Shown: in pieces, positions 1-14,356 of the stretch
How positions within the stretch are numbered: position 1 is the first letter of the stretch
Layout of the letters: every line of letters begins with the position of its first letter
Assembly (NCBI GenBank): GCA_039619475.1
Contig: CM077116.1
Coordinates: forward strand, 384,672,760-384,736,759
From: Icerya purchasi
Lineage: Eukaryota; Arthropoda; Insecta; Hemiptera; Monophlebidae
Length of the DNA stretch: 64,000 bases
Reading direction: 5' to 3'
Notes under the pieces: model-generated
Told to the model about the DNA's origin: nothing
Database searches by the model: none
Seen by the model: only the letters and a program-made list of their open reading frames with translations
Made by a program: the position numbers and the translations under genes

Positions 1-1121
1 AGCCGAAAAAAATTGAGATTACTGGACCCCCAATACTTGCCAGCTTGCTCTCTGAGTTTAAAAGGAAATACGAAAATATCAAACCGGTGCCACATTCAAT
101 AGATTTTCGTGAATCGTTTTATTGTCCACAAATTTAATTGACCGTCCATTTCCAAAGCACAACGCAGTTTTCGATAATAAATGACACATGTATTAAAATC
201 TCGTTTCGATGATTACACTATCCTCTATCCTAATGGATCGTTTGAGATTTAGTGCAAAATAGATTCACAACAAGCAACATTTTATTACCCCAGCCGAGAG
301 CTTTTTAAAATCTTTCGGTTGACGTATGCTGCTGGGTCTTTCGTTTGAAATTGAAATTATTCTATACATTGAAAAGTCTAGAATATTCTAGAAGGTTTTT
401 ATCGACCGAAAAATAATAATTCTAACGGACTCTTTTGCCGTATTGCATAAACTATCACCCAGAACTGGCAAGAAAATATCAAATATCGAATGCCCCTTAA
501 AAGAAGATAAGCAAGCAAGAATGGAAATGATACTTAAGCTTGATTCCGTCGCACTGCGATATTAAAGGAATCAAAATATAGCGGACGGAATTGCAAGAAC
601 CGTAATAGGCGGAACAATAATCCAGAAATTAAATATCGGTGGGATTTCTTACCGGTAGTTAGAGATCATACCATGACGAAGCAGTAATCAAAAGAGGTAA
701 AATTACACTCAAGAATACAAACGTATGTTTTAAGCTTAGTTTAAGGCAATTTTGAGAAAGACAGTATAGTAACGATAACTTGAAAACGGGGCACAACAAA
801 ATCCCCTTTCACTTGGCCAAAAATTAATGTTGTCAACAATGGAGCATGCAGTGGTTGTGGAATGGAAGGAACAATGAGAACCATTTTATTTGACAGTGTG
901 TAGTATGAGAAACGAGGTAAGGACAAAAACTTAGAGAACGAAAATCCTATCGGAGCTACATACTTTTTCAGAGGGTGGGCCAAAATGATATTTCCATTTT
1001 CAAACGTTTCGTGAATGATGATCGATCGGGGTAGGATAATGAATCAAAAACGAAAATAAAGTAGAAATGACACCATTTAATATGTAATTTATTAAAAATG
1101 GAAAATAAATAAATAAATATA

Positions 1122-1161
<40 letters not shown>

Positions 1162-4100
1162 ACTTTTTAAACCAAAAACTCTCAAAAGATCAAACGCCGA
1201 ACCCTATCTAAACACGTGTTGAACGAGTTATTATCGTCTTCCCGCTGCAGAAACGTATACCTTTCACGCGCTCGCGGTTCCAGCAGGATGGAGTCACGTC
1301 ACACATTCCTCGCAATGTGTTAGAGTCGCTAAAAAAGAAATTTTTGAACGGATTAATTCCGCGTAATCACCTGGCCGCCGCCACGCGGTCTTGCTATATA
1401 TAACGCTGCCAGATTTATTTTTTTTTATCGGGCCACCTGAAAAATATCAGGAAAAAAACCAGCAAACCTAGAAGCCTTGAAATTAGCCATCAGAAGGGAA
1501 GTCACAGCGACTTCGACTCTTAAGAATATAATTTCAAATTTCGAAAAAAGTTTAATTGAATTACAGAAGCTTCGCGGTTCTTTTAGGAGTTTTGTTTAAA
1601 AAACAAACTGTATTCTTTTTTTCTTTTTTTCTTTTTTTTTTCTATTCGATTCATTATTCTGACTCGAATGATCTTTACAAATCGTTTGAAAATGGGAATA
1701 TCATTTTGGCCCAGCCCTTATATAAACTTTGCGATTAGCCGCCTTCTAGCGCATCTTTACAAACATATATGCAGATTCGAGCTAGCATTGTTTATCCGCA
1801 ATCAAAGGAATGACTACCTCAAGTCAATGCCTCTTTCGGTGCCCCAACTCACCGTTTCGACTGTAATAATGTTACACCTAAAAGAAGATATAAATTTCTA
1901 AAAAAATCAACTTCTGTTAAACGTTACCACTTTCTCCGCCGTACGTCTGTTTGGGGTTTACGTTGTTCATTTTTCCAAAATTGTGCAACACTTGGAGTCG
2001 TTTCAGTTATATGATCGGGGCAACCGATCGGAAACGAAACGGCAGTTTGAACATGTGGAAGAGCTGCTCTTTTCAAACATATGCAATACGAAGTGAACAG
2101 CGCTATTTATTTTTCAAATTATTATCGCTGTAAGCCAGCGATTATATAAACTACTAAAAAGCGGAATGTTTAAGACAAAATTAAAGCGAAATCACCACAA
2201 ACAGTGTGAGACTTGATAGCAATGGAGAAACCGCGCAACATGACGCGGGCGCTATAAAGATGATTTATAAATTTGAGGTCGATTGGAGGGAATACTGTAA
2301 ACTCGTTGCTAGAGGTCGCAACAACGATCCCTCCGGAGGGCAGTTACTGAGTGGGAAGTTGCAAACGGGAAGCAAGTTGTCGTTGTTAATCCAGCAGAAC
2401 CATCGAATGAGTAAAGAATAAAAAGTTGGCCGAAAATCTGATGGAAAAATTAAAATAGAAAGTGCTGTTGGAAAAGAAATTGATCGGATTCCATGGGAAA
2501 AATATTGTCCAACAAAAGACAGGTATAATAGGTTAAAAGAAAAAAAAAAAATAAGAAAATCTAGTCTCATATTATAAAAAGTACTACACAACCTGTTAAG
2601 AACGTTCGCGTTTGTGTCACTGTTGCTATGAAAATTGTTGCTTTTTATAACCTTGCCGCGTTTCCAATGACTTTTTTCATTATTTATCTTCGTACACACC
2701 TTTCTTTGTCAATTTTTACCCGACGCATTTCTTAAAATACACCTCTCTTTTCGGGACTAAAATAAAATATTATCGATAAATTCGATTTTTTACATCAGCG
2801 CAATTTCTTCGTTACTTTTTGGTTTATTAATATTAATTCATTACTTTTTATTTAATTACGGAATACACACATGTTTTTAGACGCCACTGTTGTTATTAAT
2901 TTCGTTTCGCGGTGGATGGAAGCAAGACCGGCCACCGGACCTATCTGTATGTGTATAACCGCATATAGTATTAATTTTGACAGCGCACGTTATGAATCTG
3001 AATGATGTCTCAAACAGAGATACAACGAAGAATCGAAGAAATAAATAATTATCAACCAGCTAGTGATAACAGAGTAGCAATTCCGTTGATAAGACGCTTG
3101 ACTTTATTAATGATACTAATACCGCGGAGGAGAAATCATTGCTATGTACGATGATTTCGTTCGTAGTTTCCTTTTTAACGTATCAATAAATCGCTTAAAG
3201 TTTTCGTAAAACTTACCTGCGGCGAATTTATTAAAAAATCGGCAAATTTTAGAGGAAATCGAAAAAAGACTAGCGCAATTAAATTTCTGACTCTGAGTTA
3301 AGAATTCGCGTGCCAGCCAGAAGTCTTTGTTACGGAACTCGTTAAGTATTCCTAAATGCGTATTTTCTTGAACTGTTCCCCGGACTGCTGTTGATTACAA
3401 ACAAAAAAACTCACTTTGATACGTACCGAAAATTGTAATATTTACACAACTACGAGATTGGATCATGAATCTCATAGCAGTGTGAAATTATACGAGAAGT
3501 ATAACGAATTTAAATTGCCCAGGAAAAAAATTCGAGCGACTAGCGTAATATACTATTTTCACTAAACGGGGTAAAGTCTGCAAATGTATTGCGTATTGCC
3601 CGTCGAATCAACAATTTATCGAACAATAACTGAAAGAATAACGCTGTAAGTATATATATATAAAAAATTGTTGAAGATACGGCGGATAAGGAAACATCCG
3701 AGTTTTTAGATTGCTTAATTTCAAAAGAATCGTTCGTTGAAATCGAGATCAGTCAAACGTGCGTTATGAACCACCCGATAATTTAGGTTTACATAATGTG
3801 CCAAATTCAAAATACTTTCTATTTTAAAATTGTTAGCATTCCCCCAATACTTTGCCTGTGTACTAGTTACACTATCTTTAGGGTTTTTTAATTTTTTCTT
3901 CTTTCTTTATGTATAAAAACGGTTTCCCCGTTCGCTCTGTGATTAACCACTATGAGTATGCGTAGGTTCTCTATTTAGACAGGTGAGACGAAGTTCGTAC
4001 AAGTGTCACTAACTCGCCTAAAAGTCAATACGGTGGGTTTAAGAGAGATATTCGCGGAACTCAATATATAGGGTGCGAAAAAAAGAGGAACAACAATATG

Positions 4101-4860
4101 GCCTATTATTGCGGAAAGGGTAAAAATATTCAAAGATGCCTCGCCCGCGATAATTGGGCGGCGGGGTGATGTGTGACCATTCGAAAAATAGAAAAGTCTT
4201 TGCGCGTGGTAACTTCATTTGCAAGCTTAATTTTTCGTGTTCATGCGTCTGAATACGACCTCTCCATTTCTGTTTTTTCACTCTACAAAGATGGATAAAA
4301 CAAAAAAAAAAAAAAAATAGTAACGATGGATTGGATAGAAAAGAAAGTGTAGATTTTTTGAGATTTTAATTTTTATTATCGACTGTATTTTTCAAAGTTC
4401 TCTTCTTTACATATTCCAGATGTACACACTCTATTTTAGTTTTGTCAATTGTTTCTTTTTGGTTATATTAATAGAATTACGCTTTTTGTTACGTATTTTA
4501 AGATTTTACGTGTAAACGGGTTTTGTTAGTGAATTAAGCGATTTTTTTCTTAGATCGTTTTAAAAATGTACATTCTTGCCGTTGCGATATAATCCATTAT
4601 CCAAAAGTTACACGTTCGGTTCAAGTATGATACACAAGAATCATGCTTCCGAGTTGCTCCTAAATTATCGGATTTTATTCGATATTTTTTTTTCCTTTTG
4701 CTATTTCCGAACGATCTTACTTCCCGTACTTCAGCATTAGCGTACAGCATCTGAAATAAAGAAAGATTAAAAATAACGATAAAATTGAATTTATATCTTT
4801 CGAAACTTTTAACTGTATTCTTCTCGGGGACACAGAAAAATCGCAAATTAAATCAACAAA
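1..4860. other. No gene recognised; AT-rich intergenic DNA
   Basis: Open frames here are short (up to 144 aa), low in complexity and resemble no family I know. The only distinct structure is a TA dinucleotide run around 1119-1157. A TATATATAA string at about 1394 follows a GC-rich patch but has no gene behind it. Confidence 0.6.
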
Positions 4861-5150
4861 ATGGGATTTCATTTCAAATCGCGTGGCTTAGCTACCAAAC
4901 CAGCGGTATTATCATGGTCGGGAGTTGCCTCGTTCCGGATCCGAATCGCTCTCAGGTTTATGCCTAATCTGAAAATGAATATTGGTTTTATACCAGAGAA
5001 ATCTGAGAAAGGAAAGGCGGATCATCCGAAAAGGAGAAAGGAACTGATACTGATTCCCTTCAGATCCATCAGAACTTTTTAAGTACATCATGAAAAGCTT
5101 AATTACACAATCCACGATACCTTAGCAGGGTTGACTTACTTTACTTTAAA
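4861..5150 (+). mobile_element. tRNA-derived SINE, degenerate copy (family S1)
   Basis: This segment aligns by eye with the better-preserved SINE at 63145-63425. Both share the order CTCGTTCCGG, a tract reading GGTT(TT)ATACCAGAGAAATCTG, AAAGGCGG, AAAGGAACTG, CAGATCCAT(T/C)AGAAC, and a terminal ACTTACTTTACTTTA tail. The tRNA-like head is badly worn, with only a GTGGCTTAGC box-A-like string left near 4883. Open frames of 60-73 aa over this interval are by-products of the SINE. Confidence 0.82.
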
Positions 5151-6823
5151 CGTAAAAAGATGCCCAATTAGCTGAGAAAAAATGAAACGTTAAAGTTTTA
5201 AAAATGATCGCATAATAGGTTCACGCGGAAAATTGTAGGAGATTTGCGTGACTCGGTCCAGTATATCAAACGATACCAGAGAGAGATATTTACAGTAATA
5301 AAATGCAGCGGCCTGGCGACCGTTCAAATAAATCACGAATACATATAGTTCTTACCGTGTACTTCATTAAGTCGCAGTCTATTCCAGAGATGCTGTGAAA
5401 GAGTAACCTCTTACCTATAAAATTAACAGTAATTGCTGATAAAGCTTTTCTATGTACAAAAACAATTCATCATACCATATATGAGTGTGTCCCCTCTTTG
5501 ATGAAATCAGAGAGAAATTTAAAATAAACAAAACCTTTCCACTTGTAATAAACAAAAAGAATTATGCAACACAACTTCAATATTTCCACTTAATAATGAA
5601 GAAAAAATTAAACTCGAAACAAGTGAGCAATCATCTTTGCAGTAATCTAAATAACACAAACGTCATTCCAACATAATATATTAAATTGCTTATCTATTTT
5701 TTCACTTTCTTTTATTCTTTTTTTAAATGCATATTAATTCATTTTTCTGTTTAAAATTAACTAAATTATTATTATATAACTTGTACATAACTATTGCTAA
5801 CAGCTAGAACTATTTTAATACACATAAACAATTTTGTAATCATCACCATTGCCGTATCATGTAAACACTTCAATATTATGTTAGTTTCGAAGTACACACG
5901 TCATTCTACAACCAAAAATTTTCTTTTTTATGTAGTTTACAACCTGTTTTTATATATAATAAGTACACAAGAAAATAAATAAATTTGCCCCACCGGTTCT
6001 TCAGACTGAGGAACCCAAAAAGAAAAAAAAAAAAATGTACAAAAAACAGACAAGATACATGACGTAGTGTACAAATAAAAGGTAAAAACATTATTATTCA
6101 TATTAGAGGAAAATGTTACAAAGGCGACAATTTGAAAACTGCGTTCTAATTAACGACGGTTCGATATTAAATAATTATTTCGATTTTCACAATTACATTT
6201 TAATTTATGCATTTTTATAATTCGGCGTTTTCGTTGTTCCAGTTTTGATTTTTATTTACCGAAACGTCCGGCTGCTTTTATATCGCGCATACGATTTATC
6301 TAGCGATGAAAATTTAAAAATACATCTCCGAGATTGTTGTATAGTAAGTTTTTCGGATGATACAGTTTTAAAGCGAATGAGGCTGAACTTTCGTAAATAA
6401 ATCGAGTTTCGCCATTGAAATAATAAATGAAGTTAAAGAAATGCTGAAAATCGGAATTCATTAAAAATTACGAATCTGAAATAAAATATAATTGCTCCGT
6501 GCGCGTAAAAGAGATCTCGAAATAAAAATGGCAATTTAATATTTTTAAATTTTTAACGTCTCACGTAAAATAAAATTGTACTACTGATATACTTACGCGC
6601 TAAAGTTTTTTGTTTTTTTTTTTTTGTTATAAAGTATGTAATTGTATAATAGATTATTTCCGGCATTAAATAATAATAAAAAAGATTTAATTATTAAAAG
6701 TTACCCGTTTGACAAAAATTTTGAGATTTTTTAAAGTGAAACGTTATCAGTCCAATATGTTTCCTGCGGGAAGACCTTAATACAATATTAAGGACGTTTC
6801 TTGAATTCTATATCAACAGTAAC
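5151..6823. other. No gene recognised
   Basis: AT-rich sequence with homopolymer runs and only short, low-complexity open frames. I see no repeat family or RNA gene in it. Confidence 0.55.
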
Positions 6824-7449
6824 CAGTGACGGATCCAGAGGGACATTTTAAGGCGGGAAATTATGTAATTATGTAATATCTACTACGGTAGATAGTAGAT
6901 TTGAGAAATACCCCTTGTTTCGTAAAAAAAGTCAAATTTTAGAAATTCATAAAAATATTTTAAAAATATATAATTATTACAATTTTTAATTTAACTTTTG
7001 TCTTATATTTTGGGGGTGAAAAATAAAACGAAATTATAAAATTATACCTAAAAGATGGTAGCTTAGAAATAGTAAGAAAGGTAGTATTTCTTATTAGACA
7101 CTTTACTTCTTTTTTATTTTTGTTAGTAATTCTATCTGAATTCTCTTTGTTCGTGAACAAGTTTAAATATATATATTTCTCATTCAACTATATTTTTAAT
7201 TAAAATTGCAAAATTAAAAATAAATAAAAATGGCAAAAAATCGACGACCGTTGGGCTTAAAATAAAATAAAAACGCCTAACATTAGTAGGTTTATTAGAA
7301 ATAAATATTAATTATTGAAATCCGTGAGTACGGAATTTGTACAAATCTGTTATAGCATAAATTAAATTTCTCTCTGTTATAACAAATTTTTTCATCGAGG
7401 TTTTGGTTCTTTGGAGGCGGATGCCTCTTATCCCTCCCTGTGAAACTGG
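6824..7449 (+). mobile_element. hAT-type MITE, family A copy 1
   Basis: The left end CAGTGACGGATCCAGAGGG is a hAT-like terminus. The interior matches family A copies at 18655-19271 (+) and 32162-32799 (-) over almost the whole length, including GGTGAAAAATAAAACGAAAT, AGTAATTCTATCTGAATTC and TTTCATCGAGGTTTTGG. The right end is worn (CCCTCCCTGTGAAACTG). No 8-bp duplication is detectable around this copy. It has no transposase coding capacity. Confidence 0.8.
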
Positions 7450-10400
7450 TGTGAATGGCCGACTTTATTCTAAAAATGTAATAAAAATGCACTGAAAAGA
7501 GCAATAAAAAATCACTCTCTATAACAAAAAAAAAAAAAAAACAATTATTTTTACAGCAAAGTATACTGCTTAATTTACGTTATTCCTCGACGACATTCAT
7601 ATCGTACAGTCTCGGTACACCAAATTCAAATTGCAAAGATAATTAGGAACTAGATTAAATGAGCGGAACAGCACACTATCGTTGGTTTTCTATCGAAATC
7701 ATCCAGAATATTTAATATATTCGAATTTAGAGTGTCAACTCCTACGAGTATCAACGTCGTTCGAGAATAATTATAGTGATCCCTATAAATTATATATTCT
7801 ACACGGTAGAATTGATTACCTATTATCATCGAGGAATTGTTTTTTTTCTTTTCAATACAATTATTTTTCTTTTTACTATTTTAAAAAATTAAAAGTTATA
7901 AAGAAAAATGGTCGAAAAATGTATTTTGTTTCAGACAGCCGCCATTTTGCAGGAAAACAAAACGTTTTGTTTTCTCTTGGGTAAGGACTACAACGACATT
8001 CTTACTAATTAGGAATTTGTTTTTAAACTTTATTTTAGATGACTAGGACTGTAATTGTGTCGACCATACACTGGATTTTTATTTTTTTTTATGCCCAACT
8101 ATACCAACCTATAGCCTTTTTTTAAGTTTTTGCGTATTTTTAAAATATTAATAAATATCTTGCCAGAAAATGAACAGTAAAAATATGTTTTGCTTTTTTG
8201 TTATCGAGCTCCACGAAACACCGAAAATGTATGCCTCTAGACCAGAATGAGCCCTTAAATCTTCAAAGTAAATATCCCAAAGTAAATATCAATTTTAGTG
8301 TAAACATTTTCAAGTGATAATACCGCCAACTTAAAATGATGCCGCTTGCAGTACTCTATAAAGCGTATAAAGATGTGCATAGTATTTCAGGTTGCGTCAG
8401 TGCTGGATTTGTAAATCGCGCTTTTTCCAAATTAACTATCATTACTCAAATTTGCACTTCCGTGCAGTAAATAACATTAATAATGTTTTAAGTCGCTCGA
8501 ATTTATAATTTGAAAATTTTGGGTTTCCGTATTTTCTGTAAACTCCATTTTTTTTTTTTTTTTTTTTATTTTATTTTGTGGCAATTTTTGTGTCTAGTTT
8601 TATTGAAGGATATTTACAAGGGCGACTCCTCTTTTATAGAGTTTATTTGATGAGCGTGTTCAGTCAGTACTCACCGGTACTCATCGGTACTATACGGGAC
8701 CACCGTTGTACAATTTCTAACAAACAAGGTGGCTGGTATCCCCGTTGGAGTCGGTCTACGTTGTCAAAGGTTACACGCAGTAATGAGGCACGGAATATGT
8801 CCGTCTCAATAATGAGCTTGTAACTATGCGGATTTCAATTTTCTCTTTTTGTAACCGAAATTTATCCGTGGTAATTAACATCGATTATATTTCAATTAAT
8901 ATTTTTTGTCTGGCTATATTAAAAAAAAAGCTAACTGTTATCCTACCCGTTAAAATCTGTACTTGGAAATTCATAAAAAAATGTTTGTTTTCGATCTGGA
9001 ATTATATTTATTTGAAGATTCTTTCTCAATCTTTTTAGGAACATATTTATCACTGTCTAATAAAAAAATGGTCTTCACGATTCACGTTTAGCTGAAGATT
9101 ATCGATCTTTCTGTAACACTTGTCTATCCTGATCTAACAAAAGGTTCCGCTCAACTGAGCAGCATACATAGCCACCATTTTGAACGGGCTGAGTCATTCA
9201 CACGGTAATCATCTCCCATAATTACACATTTAAGAGAACATTTTCTACAAATTTTTTTGCTACAACAGCAAACTACAATAGTTGAGTATTTCAAATTTAA
9301 GTATAAATAACATTCCCGTAATATTTTAAATGTCGATGGCGTTATAAAAAGATCGTCTTTTATTAGATTACCATTGACCGGTGGTACGCTTTCGACTGAA
9401 TAAATCATTGAAATCGGTTTCCATCGGTTAAAAGTCGTGTGTAAATAAACACAAGAATAAAAAGCAAAACATATAACCTCCTTCCTTTTTCGAAGTCGGT
9501 AAAAATTTTAATACAACAATCCGTACTTTGCAAACCCGCATACTTTTTTATAAGAAGTTTCTTTTGTTCCAAATAAAATAAATGAATAAATAAATAGGTA
9601 TATGAAAAATTTAAAAAAAAAAAAACAATTAATATTTAAAGATAGAACAATTTTGTAAAATATTAATTTTAATTCCCGTATTCGGTCAAGAACTTTTTTA
9701 AATTATTAAATTCTAAGAAACAGAGTTTTTAGTGTCAGTTTAAAAAAAATTTTCGATATGGGGAGGAGAATTAAGGACTTTCACCCCAGAAACAGTGAGA
9801 GAAAAGACACGCTAGTTAAAGATTAATTCAGTCGAATGTAGACAGTATGGAAACGCTAATAGCAAAAATTATGAACGGCGACGAGGAAAGAAAAACAGCA
9901 AATTCGAAAAAATTGTAATCAGATCGATGGACCGCGTTAAAAAAATAAATAGCCACAAACAACTGATCGTTAATATAGGGGGAAATTATACAGGTTTAAC
10001 AGACAAGTATATGTATTCACCTACTTTTTGAATTAATTAGGGAAAAAAAATTATTTTTAAATATAATATAATAAACAAATTAAAAAAATCAAAGATTATA
10101 CATCTGTGTAACAGTGATTTTAACAGAAAATTTTCCGTTGTAATTTCTATTTCAATAATGTGTGCACATTTTTATTTTAAGCCGTATAGTAAATATCGAG
10201 GATTCATGTGTAATATTTTCAGAATATTTCTCTTTTCGTAGTATGATTTTTCATCTCGTCATAATAAAGAAATCATTAAATTTCTAACTGATGGCGCTGT
10301 AATTATTGCACAGTTAAAATTTTTCTGTTCGATTACCAATGCTGTTAACTTATACTCAAAATCGGGCTACCGAATGTTAAGCAAGTTTACATGCCTAAAT

Positions 10401-10649
10401 CTATCCAGCTCAGAGCCACAACAGCTAATATAATGCCGTCATTGCGTTTGTGAAATTATTTATATAATACCAGCGATTATACGTGAAGATGTTCAAATAC
10501 ATCTAACAATTTTAGTTTTCTATTACTGGTTGTGTTCGTTTACGCCCAGAAACTCTCTTTAGCTGAGCATATTCAATTTTTTTTTACATATTTCTCGGAT
10601 CAGCTGTTATATTTGGAAAAAAAGAGATAGAGCTTAAAGAAGAAATACA
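7450..10649. other. No gene recognised
   Basis: AT-rich DNA with poly-T runs (for example 8550-8567). Open frames up to 100 aa show no family resemblance. A CCTTTTTCGAAGTCGGTAAAAA string near 9485 resembles the repeat end at 16694-16724 and may be a small remnant of the same family. Confidence 0.5.
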
Positions 10650-11272
10650 ATGTTTTTTTTTTTAAAAAAAAAATACTGACTTCAAGATTTATTATAAAAA
10701 TTTAATAAAATTACACTAAAAGGTAAAAAAATAATTATTCGACAAAAAAAATATATTTCAGAGTGATATACCTTAAGTGGTGATATTATCGTAATGCTTA
10801 TACGACATTAATACCTTAATTAGAGTAGACGCCAAATTAAAATTACGATATCTAGGAATAATTTAATGAATATTTAATGCAGTTTTTAATTAATATTTTA
10901 ATATGAATTTGGTACCCACTCTAATTAAGGTATCAGTGTTGTATAAGAATTACGATAATATCACCACTTAAGGTATATCATTCTGAAGTATATTTTCTTA
11001 TCGGGAATAATTATTTTTTACATTTTAATGCATTTTTATTAAATTTTTATAATAAATCTTCAAGCAGGCCCGGATTAAGTGGATGATAAGCCCGGGACTA
11101 CGGAAATATTAGGTGCCCTTTTCGGAAGTGACAAAATTATCAGTTTTATAGAATAACTAAATTTTCTTTAATTTAATTGAATTATATTATTTTGAATTCA
11201 CGAATTAACATATAATTATTGATGTAAACAAAACTAAAAATCATATAGACAATGGGTAGAAATTCGATGCCA

Positions 11273-11303
<31 letters not shown>

Positions 11304-11770
11304 TTTTTAAACAATGAATTTTTCAAAAAATTTTAACCAAAGATTTGCATAAAAGGATGTGGTGTGTGCGTGTATTGCGCGTGTACACACACATACACAT
11401 TCATACAGATATTTCCTAAAAACGTAAAATCCGACTTGTTATACCTTACAAAAAAAATTTCCGGTACGTTTTATGGAACTCGAAATTTTATTAATACAAA
11501 GTCTCCTCCTGTAGCAGGAAATAAAAATGGATACAAAATTATTAACAAATAAATGTATTAAAAAGTGCACTTGCTCCTGTAAAGTTAATTTTATTTATTT
11601 AAAAAAAAAAAGTTGATGTATATGACAAATGAATTTTTCATTACATGTCGGAAGTAGGTGTCTCTTGAAGGCCCCTTTATAAGGCGGTGCCCGGGGCTGC
11701 AGCCCCCCCCCAGACCCCTCTAAATCCAGGCCTGTCTTCAAATATCGGTATTTTTTTTTTGTTTTTAAAC
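10650..11770. mobile_element. Foldback (long inverted repeat) element, family F copy 1, split by a nested hAT
   Basis: Two long arms face each other across 10650-11064 plus 11735-11770. The left arm reads ATACTGACTTCAAGATTTAT, then GTGATATACCTTAAGTGGTG, then TACCTTAATTAGAGT; the right arm repeats these as reverse complements. The centre is near 10880. The right arm is interrupted at the AATCTTCAAG motif by the hAT element at 11065-11734 and resumes as TCTTCAAATATCGGTA. A paralogue with similar arms lies at 15918-16345. There is no coding capacity. Confidence 0.85.
11065..11734. mobile_element. hAT-type non-autonomous transposon nested in foldback element
   Basis: The ends are CAGGCCCGGATTAAG and CTAAATCCAGGCCTG, which form imperfect terminal inverted repeats of 15 bp. 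The element is flanked by TCTTCAAG (11057-11064) and TCTTCAAA (11735-11742), an 8-bp duplication with one mismatch as expected of hAT transposons. GC-rich subterminal stretches contrast with the AT-rich interior. A TA microsatellite (11281-11302) and a CA-rich patch lie inside. There is no transposase; the 62-aa frame at 11364-11552 is not recognisable. Confidence 0.85.
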
Positions 11771-14356
11771 ATTTTATTTTACAGTTTTTAGTGTTATCCT
11801 TGAATTTTTTTCTTGCTAAAAATCAACTTTTTTGTTACATTATTATCCATATTTTAAGCTTGAAAAAAAAAAAAAAAAAAAAAAAAAAAATTCTTTATTT
11901 TGAACTACATTTTCACGGTAAATAATTCGGCAAATTGATAATATTCTCTAAATCAACCGTTATACTAACAAAAAACACGAAGAAAAAAAAATTATTCAAA
12001 GGGGCCAAAATTTCAATTTTTTTTCCATCAATCTTTCCCATTCGAGCTAACCGGGTTTTGATTGCGCAACTTGGTCGGCTCGGTTACAGAAGTAACCTAG
12101 ATGGGTCTGGAAGAAATTCAAAAGACGATTTCCTGAAATCTCCGCTACCGCTCACCGAACTAAAGAACTAAATCAAACAGCGAGAAATTGCGTGTCTTGC
12201 TAGGCACACTTTTAATAGCGTTCAAGATATGCAAAACCATCGAGAGAAACTCTCTGCGTGCCGCGAGAGCTTCATCTATTGGTCTGCGTGTAGGAAAATA
12301 TAACGTCGCAGCAGCTGGAAATGCACGAGAAAGTTGCGTATAATTTGCGCGGCTAACAGATTAATTATTAATACCGTTACCATTCGACGTACATCTTATT
12401 ATTTGCAGCGAAACGACTGCTTCAAATAGAAATTCATCTGGACGGATGCACAATCGGTGAAATGAGGCATTTTACGAAATAATTAAAATCAAATTGACCG
12501 CAAATTCGTAATTTTGCAGTTCATTATCATTTCTACTGCACCGATCGCAAAATGTTTATAATTTCATTCTTAAAAGTTCACAACTTCCATCGCGGATAGA
12601 GAGTATCGGAAGTAAAATTAATAAAATCATCGACCTTTCGGATAACTTAAATCGTCAATGCTCCGGAATTATCGAGTAATTTTTAATGAACATGACGTGT
12701 TTGGCGAAAATAATTTTGTTTCCAACGTAATTCTCCTCCTCCGTGAACTACAGAATCAGCGTCCGACTAAGTGTTTTTTTTTTAGTTATCAGCTGATTCG
12801 AAGTCATACGAAATCGCGATCCGCCTATTTTGATAATAAGTCACATCTTATAACATACATGAAATATGATTAAAATAAAAATAAAATCGAAATTTCGTCA
12901 ATAAAACTGTCATGACAAGTTAGCATCAGAAAGAAACTTGGAACTGCACTATGACTCTTTGCTGGTCCAGTTTCGAATATTATCGTAGTCGTCTTACGTA
13001 AACTTATTGGCCACATTATAAAGTGCTAATGTGCCCTATTCGAAGAAAACTGATTGGATAAAAACATTTTAGAGCGCTGAAATTAGTTACTCTTTTTTGT
13101 TACCGCGCATGTTTATTTCCCGCTATTTCATTATTGTCGAGGTCAAGTTTTCGAATGTTCCGGAAAGCGTTCTTACATTATATTGTTTTTTGTTGCTTTT
13201 TTTTTCTGTTTTTCCGGGTTCTCCTCATCCGGAAGCCGCGATATAATAATAACTTTCATTTTTAAAAACATAGATGAAATTACGTTTTAAAAATAAACAC
13301 CTCTCTCTTTAAGATATATCGCGAACGAAATGAAGTGTTGGCCGTTACACGATAATTCGTAGTGTCTCGAAGAAATGCAAAAATATTATTTTTGTTAATC
13401 CATTGCAACGTGATCGGGAAGAGTGACGTCGATGAAGAAAATTCTGAAAGAAAAAACAATCGAGCTGGTAAAATTTATTAGGAACATCGATATTGTCGAA
13501 ATATCCTACGACATATTCTCGATTCGGCTTGATCAGATAATTTCGAAATTTATGTCTTTTTGAAAATTACGCGAGATGGTTTATCGCCATGAACAGTGCG
13601 TGAATAATTTTATAATTCGAAATTTTAATAAATCTCCCGGTCTCATCTGTAACTGTCTAGATGATTATCTCGGCAAGGAATAATAATGTAAACACCAGTC
13701 GAACATTTCCGGATCGAATAAGCCGATTTCAAGTCCGACCGGGAAATTTAAACAAATCGTTTAAAATAATTTATCTGGCAAAAACCTAGAGATAAAATCT
13801 CAGCCGGTTCGGTTAATTTCATTTCAGTCCGCGAAATAAATTACCGCAATTGCTGCGTCAGTTTAGGCTTTACTTTAAAAAAAAAACCTATTAAATATTT
13901 TTCGATAAAGACGTTCATTATACAATTCGTTTTTCCTTAGACATCGGCATCATCCATATTGATTTTTTTTATTCTTATCGGCCTTTCACAATCCGGATTA
14001 CAATTAAAATTAAAATTTGATTGAATCGCTTAGTTGCAAGTCCGGAAATAAGCAAATATACCTTGTTTTTTTGTTTGTTTTTTTTTTGTTGGCCCGGTCT
14101 TATCCACTTGGTCGATCCTAGTTAAGAACTTGAATGGGTGTTATATTTGAAATTTTTAATATGTAAATATAATATTTTAGTGAATATACTAGCAGGATTT
14201 GCTGCAATTTCATCAACAGAGATACTGATTGCGTTTTGTATAAAACACTGTGCGCATCCGTATGAGTGCTTTATTGCGAGTGCTACCGGTATAAACAAAA
14301 ATTCGAGGCGCAAAAATGTCTCAGATCAACCGGAAATTGGCTTTTTTTTCAATTAG
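11771..14356. other. No gene recognised
   Basis: A poly-A run of about 28 bases sits at 11863-11890, followed by moderately complex AT-rich DNA. The segment 11895-11990 loosely resembles 16395-16470 (both carry a CTACATTT-C-A-GGTAA string), suggesting that family F copies lie in or beside a larger shared repeat. No gene or RNA is seen. Confidence 0.45.

Noticed and set aside
1392..1402. TATA-box-like TATATATAA after a GC-rich patch
   Set aside because: No gene starts downstream; TA strings are frequent in this DNA.
2265..2699. 144-aa minus-strand open frame
   Set aside because: No recognisable domain; composition follows the AT-rich DNA and it overlaps an equally open frame on the other strand.
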